Below are positions 56,795 to 64,000 of a DNA stretch of 64,000 nucleotides, one piece after another. Under the pieces are notes generated by a model that ran no database searches, was not told the DNA's origin, and saw only the letters and a list, made by a program, of their open reading frames with translations. The translations under genes and the position numbers were made by a program. This DNA is from Beta vulgaris subsp. vulgaris (Eukaryota; Streptophyta; Magnoliopsida; Caryophyllales; Amaranthaceae), in contig NC_079206.1 of NCBI RefSeq assembly GCF_026745355.1, positions 29,948,020-30,012,019 of the forward strand, written 5' to 3'. Positions within the stretch are counted from its first letter, which is position 1. Each line of letters begins with the position of its first letter.

Positions 56795-57346
56795 TTAATA
56801 TATTGAAACGAATGGGTGGCCTTGGTGGATATATTGCATTACCCCCTTCCCAAACTCGTACCTTGTCCATGTGGCTTCAAACTCAGACATGCATTGCCAC
56901 TGGATTAGGACCTCTAAAGTGGAGACATCCCCGTTCAATGTGGTGCACATTCCCAACAACTTTTCAGGTGTGGCTTCCAACTCCAGATCGCCATTGATGT
57001 GCTCAGGTAATGGAGTAGGAGGGATTGAAGGGGGCCTCTGGACTCGCTTAAGTTGAGAGACGTGAAATACTGGATGGACTTTACTAGAAGGTGGGAGGGC
57101 AAGCTTATACGCCATTGTCCTAATTCGTGAGAGCACTTGGTATGGCCCATAGAATCTGGCAGCAAGTTTCTCAAATGGCCGACGAGCTAAGGATTTCTGG
57201 CGGTAGGGCTCAAGCTTGAGGTATACCCTATCGCCTATCCCATAGTTCTCTTCTCTTCGTTCCCCGTCTACTATTACTTTCATGCGTTGCTGTGCCCGAA
57301 GCATGTGGGCTCGAAGTTCGTCCACGATGGCATCACGTTCTTGCAA
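56795..57346 (-). pseudogene. Reina-type integrase C-terminus and chromodomain-like tail
   Basis: GDRVYLKLEPYRQKSLARRP, then FYGPYQVLSRI, VHPVFHVSQLKR, and a chromodomain-like end with EVLIQWQCMSEFEATWTRYE. The start is the first Met after a frame break at about 57347. Confidence 0.85.
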
Positions 57347-57349
57347 TTG

Positions 57350-58230
57350 TTAATCTAAAGAATCGAGCATTGTTACACCATGGTTGTGCCGGAGGAGATG
57401 AGGTGCTTCCCGACCATACAAGGCTCGGAATAGAGTCATCTTTATGGACACATGTGGTGAAGTGTTGTACCAGAATTCCGCCCATGGTAACCATTGAGCC
57501 CAAGTACGAGGCTTCCCTCCCACAAAGCACTGAAGATATCTCTCTAAACACTTGTTTACCACTTCCGATTGGCCGTCTATCTGAGGGTGGTATGTCGTAC
57601 TACGTAAGAGAGTCGTGTTGGGGAGACGAATGATTTCCTTCCATAATATGCTCATGTAGAAGCGGTCGCGGTCGGACACGATGGAAGCTGGGAACCAGTG
57701 GAGACGAAGGACTTCTTAGATGAACACTGTCGCCACCATGAGGGCCGTGAACGGATGAGATAGGCCAATGAAGTGTCCATATTTCGTGAACCGGTTCACC
57801 ACTACCAAAATCGTGTCAAAACCCTTAGATTTTGGCAACCCCTCAACGAAATCTATAGTAGTTTCATCTCAAACTTGTGTCGGCACTAGTAAGGGCTGCA
57901 GCAACCTGACCGGTGATTGAGTTGAGGCCTTGTTCAATTGGCAGGTCGAACATTGTCGGACGTGAGTGGCAACATCCTTCCGCATTCCGGGCCAGAACCA
58001 CTCGACGGCGAGACGGAGGTAAGTTTTAAGGTTGCCGGAGTGGCTTTCGTAGGGGGAGTCATGGTAGAGTTGGAGGATCTCACGTGTTAGTGGGTGAGAG
58101 TTCGGAAGAACTTTCCGGCCTTTTTAGAACAGTTGCCCATGTTGGATGTCATTGCCCTTGATCTGCTTCCCATTCTAGATCTCATTCATTAAGTGAGAAC
58201 TAAAAGGGTCATTTCACAACTAGGCTTGCA
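57350..58230 (-). pseudogene. Reina-type integrase core and zinc finger, broken
   Basis: Frame 57679-57350 carries SDRDRFYMSILWKEII (second catalytic Asp), TTYHPQIDGQSEVVNKCLE (Glu) and WAEFWYNTS. The first Asp region and the H2C2 finger lie at 57700-58130 with stops. Confidence 0.8.
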
Positions 58231-59241
58231 ACTTGGCCCAATTAGATATGGGGCTAGATATAAGAGCACCCAACGTGGGCTCAGGGGAAGCTCGACGGGA
58301 GAGGGCGTCTGCAACCCTATTTGAAGCCCCGACTTATACTAAATCTGGAAGTCAAAGCCCAATAGCTTGTGGAACCAACATTGATATTTCGGGCCCACTT
58401 CTCGTTGGTCCATTAGGAATTTTAGGCTTTGCTAGTCTGTGCAGCTCACAAATGTGCGGCCTAATAAGTAGTGGCGCCACTTAAGGACAGCTAAGGCAAT
58501 TGCCATTTATTCTTTTTCGTAAATGGGCTTTGCTCTCCCTCTAGGCCCCAACGTATGGCTGTAATAGGCAATGGGTCGTTGGTCCTGCATGAGTACGACT
58601 CCTAGCCCATAGCCCGATGCGTCGGCCTCAATAACAAAAGTCTTGTTTAAGTTAGGTATAGTTAGGATTGGAGTTTGAGTCATAGCTTTCTTCAATTTTT
58701 CAAAGGACCAAGTTGCCTCCTCCGTCCACCCAAAAGGAATCTTTTTTCAACTGATCCGTTAGTGGCCCAGCCAGAGTAGCATATTGGGTTATAAACTTGC
58801 GGTAGTAGCCCGTCAAGCCTAAGAACCCACGCAACTCTTTAATATTCCGGGGAATGGGCCAATCCACCATAGCTTGGACCTTGCTTTGATCAACCTCAAC
58901 TCCTTGGGCTGAGACCACGTGACCCAAATAAGAAACTAGGGGTTGGCCAAACTCACATTTCTTCATATTTGCATTGCGCTTATGGGCCGTAAGTATTTCC
59001 AACACTTGGGCCATGTGTTGGGCGTGTCTCTCCTCATTTTCACTATAGATAAGGATATCATCAAAGAGCACAAGCACGAATTTCTGTAGGAAGGGACGAA
59101 ACACATCGTTCATCAAGTATTGTAATGTGGCCAGGGCATTGTGAGCCCAAACGACATCACCAAGAACTCATAATGCCCATCATGAGTACGAAATACAGTC
59201 TTTGGAACATCCTCTCTTTTCATCCTAATTTGATGATATCT
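58231..59241 (-). pseudogene. Reina-type reverse transcriptase C-terminal part and RNase H
   Basis: Reverse transcriptase frame 59116-58700: LVLFDDILIYSENEERHAQH has the catalytic FDD, then YLGHVVSAQGVEVDQSKVQAM and LRGFLGLTGYYRKFI. RNase H frame 58695-58507 starts FVIEADASGYGLGVVLMQ and PIAYYSHTL, and continues, broken, to about 58250. A frameshift lies at 58700. Confidence 0.85.
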
Positions 59242-61760
59242 TGTAATCCCCCACAATTTTAAAGGATTTTATAAATATATTTAAGTATTTATATGGTTAT
59301 ATTTAAACTGAAATGAGTTTGGAAAAAATGATTTGACTATTTAAAAAGGTTGACTATTTTAAAAGTCAAATGAAATTATTTTTCATGGCTTAATAAAATT
59401 GAAAATATTTTAATTAAAAATATTAAAGTATATTGAAAAAGAAGTCTAATGGAATTGAAAATCCTAAAAGAATAAAAAGGAAAAGAGTCATGTTGATGAT
59501 TAAAGTCTTAAGTTGTTCATCTTATTGATCATCAAATTCATTAAACTTATCTCTTTTCCTAAGCCCAAAAAGGGAAGCCTTTATATAAATATCCTAAACC
59601 CAATTATTTTATCCCACACAATTATTTTTTCCCACAACTCACGCCATTCACGTTTCTTCCTCCCTTCGTTTTCTCTCTCCTCTTTGGCCGACGTTCTCTT
59701 TCTCTCTCTCAAATCACCTTTCTTCTTCTTCAATTAACGTTTCTTCTTCAATAAGAAACGTCACAAGTCTCCCTAAGATCTCAAAATCTGCTTCCGTGCT
59801 GCTGCTTGGGTCCTGTCCTTGCCGGCTCCTTTGTTCTTCCTTTTGGTGGCTATTTTCTTTCTTCCTTCCTAAGATTCCATTAAAAGACTAGGTTTTTATG
59901 TTATTTTATTATTATTAATCATGTTTACTAGTCAAATCATTGTTTTTATATATATATAATTTTGGCATATATAGTATATTATAAGAAATTTCAGATTTGT
60001 TATATTGGGTTTATTTTAGTTTTAATCATGAAAACAAGAGTTTTTAGGGTTTTAATTGCTAGAAAACTAAAGAAATATATTATGAACTATGAGATTTACT
60101 TAGTACGTGATTTTAAATACGTTATACATGTTTTAAGGAAGGTTATTGAATTTTAAAGATGCTGTAATTTCATAAAAGGTTATTTATAGAGTTTTGAGAT
60201 TTTTAATTGCTAGAATAGTAGTACTATACTAGGAATTAAAAATAACTTAAGTTTGACACTTAAAATCGATTTTAAAACGTGTTTTAAAGGGGTTTTAAAT
60301 TATTTAAAGCTGCTGTAATTTTTATTTTAAGTTATTAATTTTAGTTACCTTGTTTTCTAGGCGGAGAATACATTGTAGGAGACTTTTAACAATTTAAAAG
60401 TGGCCTACAGGCTAGTATATACGAGGTACGTACATTATTACGTGCTATGTGTCTTATTATCATGTTTTAAGGAAGGTTTAAATTTTAGTATCATGTATAG
60501 GATCCTAATTTGTTCGTATATGTGATTTCTGGAAATTATTTTACATGTTTATGCCTGTGTGCAACATGTGACTTAGAATTGCTTATGAATATTGAATTAT
60601 ATGTTGTATGGAATAATTGATGCAAGCATGTCAAGATAGTTTATTTATTAATTCACAGAAGAATTAGTACATGTTATAAAGTGAATCATGTTATTCATGT
60701 ATTCTTTGAGAAGTATTATTTTATTATCTTATGAGGACCGTGGACCTTATTTGGTATGTTTACAAGTTATACCTATATAAAGGTAAGATTATTGTTGGCT
60801 AGGTTCAACAATTAAAGGAAGTTAAGATTAAGAAGGAGTTAAAGTAGTCTTGGATTGTAAGTTGTGATCACTTATTTAATCCAAAGATAAAAGAAGTTCA
60901 GTTGTGATTGTCTGATTTTTATTTATATGTTATTGTTATGTGTGTGTGTGTCAACATAGTAATAATATGTAAATAACGTAAAGCGTAACGAGAATAGTTA
61001 TAGACTTTAGACTTGTGCACGTCTAGAGTTGGACATTAAGGGTTGGGGTTATGGTGAGCGTGCCATAGCTTTTCTAGGAATGGATTGATCAACATCCCTC
61101 TTTTATTTCAAAGGTTCCTCGATATCGCAGGTCATTTTTGGAATACGTGGTAGCTCCCGTATTTCATATTAGTAGGCAAGACAACTCGTTCCAATAACTA
61201 TTCCATTTAAAGTAATAAAAAGATGTTTTGAGTTTAATTCAGTAAAAGTTGCCTGCAGATTATTAGATGTTTATTTATTATTTATTCCTACACGTTATTT
61301 AGTATCATGTTTAGGAGTGTGTATGTTTAATATGTAGTACTCAACTTTGCTGATTACGTGCTTTATTTATGTGTGTGATCATGGCTTTGCTTATTGATCA
61401 TGTGATGGATCATTCTGGTAAGCAGAGTCGATATTGCATTGACATTACAGGTTCACAGATGTGCATCGCATTGGGAATCTGGAGTGGAGAGACTGTATAT
61501 CTAGCGTACTTTAATTTCTGCTTTCGCAGGAACATTTTTATTTCAGTTGTTTGAATATTTAAGTTGGTTGTTTAGATTCTTGACATTTGTCTTTTACTTA
61601 GTGATTTTTAATAAAGTTGGTTTTTGGTTACTCGTTTTTCCGCTGCAAAATTCTGAATAAGCCGATACGTTATCACACGGGCGATAATACTTGGGTAATT
61701 CTCCACTTATGTATTTACAAAAGTATTTTCTAGAAAAGAGAGAATTATCGGGGTGTTACA
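59242..61760 (+). repeat. Solo LTR of a Tekay/Del-type chromovirus (2.5 kb)
   Basis: TGTAATCCCCC ... CGGGGTGTTACA, with TGTAA/TTACA inverted ends, lying in the reverse transcriptase of the Reina-type element. Flanks are TATCT (59237-59241) and TATCC (61761-61765), a 5-bp duplication with one change; removing the LTR restores the LDIKSGYHQIR reading. A TATATAAATA box at about 59582 is followed by a CT-rich leader (59640-59760). No internal genes, hence a solo LTR. Orientation is inferred from TATA and C-rich leader. It is the same clade as, but a different family from, the LTR at 2078-4804. The small frames inside are not genes. Confidence 0.88.
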
Positions 61761-62580
61761 TATCCGGACTTGATGTCAAGTTTGGAAAAGATTATTGCCC
61801 CACGCAACTCATCTAGTAGTTCATCAATTACTATTGGGTATTTATCGGGGACGGTTTGTTTGTTAAGGGCCCGATAGTCAACACAAAATCTCCAAGACCC
61901 ATATTTCTTTTTTACCAACGAGACTGGGATGGAAAATGGGCTTGAAGAGGGTTGGATGATGCGGGCCTCCATCATCTCTATGATCAACTTCCCTATCTTG
62001 TTGTTTTGGATTTGGGGATAGCAATAGGGCCTCACACTGATTGGGTTGTTCCCCTCTTTTAGGTTGATGGCATGTTCATGGGTCCGGGTAGGGGGGAAGA
62101 CCTACTGCATATTAAACACATGCCAGTATTGTTTGAGGATGGGCTCCAAGAACAAAGGTATATTAGGTGGGGCTGGATGTTCTAGACTTGTTAAGTTTGG
62201 GCCGTTTTAGTGAGTTGGGTCGGTTTCCAAAAAACACAGTTCTACCAGGATCCCCCCTTTTGCTTTTGTATTACCTTCATCATGGATTTGAGTGAAATCC
62301 TTGTGCGGCCCAGTGAAGGGTACGCATGCAAAGTAATGGGCTCTCCTTGAGCCTTGAATCTCATAACCTGAGTCCTCCAGTTTGTGGTAACCACTCCAAG
62401 TTTTTCCAGCCATTGATGTCCCAAAATGAGGTCCTAATGGCCCAGCTCTAAGGTTAAAAAGTTCTCTATCACCATTACTCCTTGTAGTAGAAGCTTCACT
62501 CCTTGACAAACTTCGTGGCTCTGCACCGCCACTCTTGTGCCTAAGGACTCGACGAACTGGGCGGTAGTAGTAGTGGGGAT
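61761..62580 (-). pseudogene. Reina-type reverse transcriptase N-terminal part and linker
   Basis: Frame 62035-61745 shows [56 protein letters not shown] and [10 protein letters not shown] (first catalytic Asp). Upstream to 62580 is the protease-reverse transcriptase linker with several stops and frame changes (HQWLEKLGVVTTNW segment). Confidence 0.82.
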
Positions 62581-62811
62581 TTAAAGGGAGGTCACGGTGC
62601 AAGTGGAAATAAAGTTATGCATAGCTCTGAGGTCTATCATCACCACCACTTCTTTCGCACCAATTGATCCCACCATTTTCATGGCGTGTGGGTTAGTAAA
62701 TCCCACCACCGGATTTAGCGACACCAATGGTGGATTTGCTTCTTCAGTTTCGGTTTTAGGAACTTCAATATCCCCTAGGGCTTCCTCTTCGTCCGCCGTG
62801 GCCAACAACAC
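62581..62811 (-). pseudogene. Reina-type protease with altered active site
   Basis: VVVMIDLRAMHNFIS stands where the family has VVVLIDSGATHNFIS, so DSGAT is DLRAM. The catalytic Asp remains but the flanking residues needed for the active-site loop are changed. Just downstream the frame breaks. Confidence 0.8.
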
Positions 62812-62823
62812 GCTCAGCCCCGG

Positions 62824-63846
62824 TCATTTGCAATGGTGGCTTACGCTCCATTTCTCGTCACGCCGGTAACATAATTCTCGTTCTCGCCGGTGTTGGTATT
62901 CTGTGTCCGATAATCGCCTTATCCCTCCATTGTTTGTTCTGGGAATGGCTGGGTTGTAGGTTGGGCTTTTTGTGGAGGTGAAATTTGGGCTAAGATAAGT
63001 AGTTCGGGCAGGGGCAAGATTCGAATACTGGGCAGGGTATTTGTTGGTTGTTGGGCTCGGGTGATGCGGGCTTTTGGTGAAGAAATTTTTGGGTTGGGTT
63101 TGGTTCAATTTTTTTTCCATCTTGAAAGCTAATTCCATGGCAGTCTCCAAGTTAGGAGGCACATGTAACTTTAACTCTGCCTTGATATCACTCTTGAGTC
63201 CTGTGATGAATTGACCCAAGGTCACTTCTTCTGTCACTCCGTCCAGAGGTGCAGCATACTCGATGAACTTTTTCCGATATTCTGCCATCGTGCTAGTCTG
63301 AGCTACTGATAACCACTGCCCGTAGAGGTAGCCTTCCTGGGTAGCTTGGAATTGCCGTCGCAACAGCGTCTTCAGCTTAGCCCACTGGGTGATCGGTCTC
63401 CGCCGATGCTCCCACTGATACCAAAATAAGGCATCGCCCTCCATCACGACGACGACGACTTCCACCTTTTCTACATCCGTCAAGCGATAAAAATCATGAT
63501 ATTGCTCTGCTCGCATGATCCAACTATCGGGATTCGATCCATCAAACAAGGGCATGTCTAATTTTTTGAACCTGCAGTTCGATCTGCCAGTACCACCTGG
63601 TGAGTTATATGATATCGGAGTGTTGGGAACATGCGTGAAATCGAGGAGACTGGCCCTCACCCTGTCTCGGAATCGAGTTTTGCCTTCCATAAACACTTGC
63701 ATTTGGGCGATCATTCGAGCTAATTTATCGAGGAAGGTTTGTTGGGTTTGCACCGATCCCACCTGCATCTGCTCCATGAAAGCCTGGATTCCGGCTAGCT
63801 CTTGCTTGACGGTTTCTACCCTGTGTGATATGTTACTAGGCGCCAT
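62824..63846 (-). CDS. Reina-type gag (340 codons open)
   Basis: Starts MAPSNISHRVETVKQELAGI at 63846. The capsid-like retrotrans_gag domain spans about residues 95-225 (LDMPLFDGSNPDSWIMRAEQ, WAKLKTLLRRQF, FITGLKSDIKAELKLH), then a Pro/Asn/Thr-rich linker and a zinc knuckle. The knuckle reads CYRRDEKWSVSHHC, so the second Cys is Arg and zinc binding is doubtful. It is intact as a frame but the following protease is not. Confidence 0.85.
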   Translation of the reverse strand: MAPSNISHRVETVKQELAGIQAFMEQMQVGSVQTQQTFLDKLARMIAQMQVFMEGKTRFRDRVRASLLDFTHVPNTPISYNSPGGTGRSNCRFKKLDMPLFDGSNPDSWIMRAEQYHDFYRLTDVEKVEVVVVVMEGDALFWYQWEHRRRPITQWAKLKTLLRRQFQATQEGYLYGQWLSVAQTSTMAEYRKKFIEYAAPLDGVTEEVTLGQFITGLKSDIKAELKLHVPPNLETAMELAFKMEKKLNQTQPKNFFTKSPHHPSPTTNKYPAQYSNLAPARTTYLSPNFTSTKSPTYNPAIPRTNNGGIRRLSDTEYQHRRERELCYRRDEKWSVSHHCK

Positions 63847-63863
63847 TAAATCACCAAGCTACA

Positions 63864-63878
63864 CCTGCTTTGATACCA
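63864..63878 (-). other. Primer binding site, tRNA-Met type
   Basis: On the minus strand TGGTATCAAAGCAGG lies 2 bp from the LTR, matching the initiator tRNA-Met complement with one or two changes. Confidence 0.8.
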
Positions 63879-63880
63879 AC

Positions 63881-64000
63881 TGTGGTGAACCTACTAGAAA
63901 CGCAGCAAGAAATACACAAGAAAAGAAGGAAAATGATGATGTATTAAGATAGATAATCCCAAAAATGGGTAGTAAGGATTGTACTGCTTTCGAGAGGCAG
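63881..64000 (-). repeat. 5' LTR of the Reina-type element, cut by the window edge
   Basis: TGTGGTGAACCTACTAGAAAC on the top strand; matches the LTR at 56477 for the visible 120 bp. Confidence 0.85.

Larger units (their letters stand above)
56477..64000 (-). mobile_element. Reina-type Ty3/gypsy chromovirus, minus strand, runs off the window
   Basis: A short LTR at 56477-56774 and the start of its partner at 63881 enclose, on the minus strand, primer site, gag, protease, reverse transcriptase, RNase H and integrase with a chromodomain-like tail. Short LTRs and a tRNA-Met primer fit the Reina clade. A 2.5-kb solo LTR interrupts reverse transcriptase. All genes except gag are broken. Confidence 0.88.

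Noticed and set aside
59513..60156. Short open frames in the 59-60 kb region
   Set aside because: They lie inside a solo LTR, are hydrophobic or AT-driven, and show no domain.
63515..63952. 145-codon plus-strand frame opposite gag
   Set aside because: It is the antisense shadow of a clear minus-strand gag and runs into the LTR.

Overview
This is nuclear DNA of a flowering plant, probably a eudicot. It is AT-rich, has introns and plant-type short secreted-peptide genes, and is packed with plant transposon families: Athila, Tekay-type and Reina-type Ty3/gypsy, SIRE and other Ty1/copia, L1 LINEs, CACTA, Mutator-like, hAT, PIF and Stowaway DNA elements, and Helitrons. The repeat style would fit Caryophyllales, but nothing here fixes the species. 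No rRNA, functional tRNA, CRISPR or organellar block was seen.

Layout. 1-4804: decayed 3' end of a chromovirus and its complete 2.7-kb LTR, inserted into the envelope-like ORF of a minus-strand Athila element (4805-12548). 12549-17687: Helitrons, a possible solo LTR, G-rich and (AT)n repeats. 17688-32260: the one convincing host gene. It is a three-exon gene for a secreted precursor of about 97 residues ending in a PSY-type (sulfated tyrosine) peptide motif. Its promoter has a hAT MITE about 35 bp upstream of the TATA box. Its second intron (18187-32044, 13.9 kb) holds two Stowaways, a 4.9-kb CACTA with a large internal palindrome and a nested Mutator-like element, an L1 LINE split by a broken CACTA, a PIF MITE and another MITE. 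32288-33540: a minisatellite-rich repeat split by a Helitron. 34575-44310: a second L1 LINE split by a CACTA and by a complete copia element. 44490-51550: SINE-like and Mutator-like sequence, a second complete copia element (minus strand) and a broken FAR1-like gene. 51551-55932: a LINE scrap and a SIRE-type copia gag/protease remnant split by a complete CACTA that itself holds a solo LTR. 56477-64000: a minus-strand Reina-type chromovirus with a Tekay-type solo LTR inside its reverse transcriptase; its outer LTR runs off the window.

Many insertions are fixed by target-site duplications read directly in the sequence: TTT, CAT and GTT for CACTAs; TTATTATAT for the Mutator-like element; CTTCTAAC for hAT; TA for both Stowaways; TAA for PIF; TACAA and TATCT/TATCC for solo LTRs. 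The order of insertions can therefore be reconstructed. Nearly every transposon ORF carries stops, frameshifts or lost catalytic residues, so none looks autonomous. The PSY-like gene has an open, in-phase reading frame across both splice junctions and is the only locus likely to serve the host.
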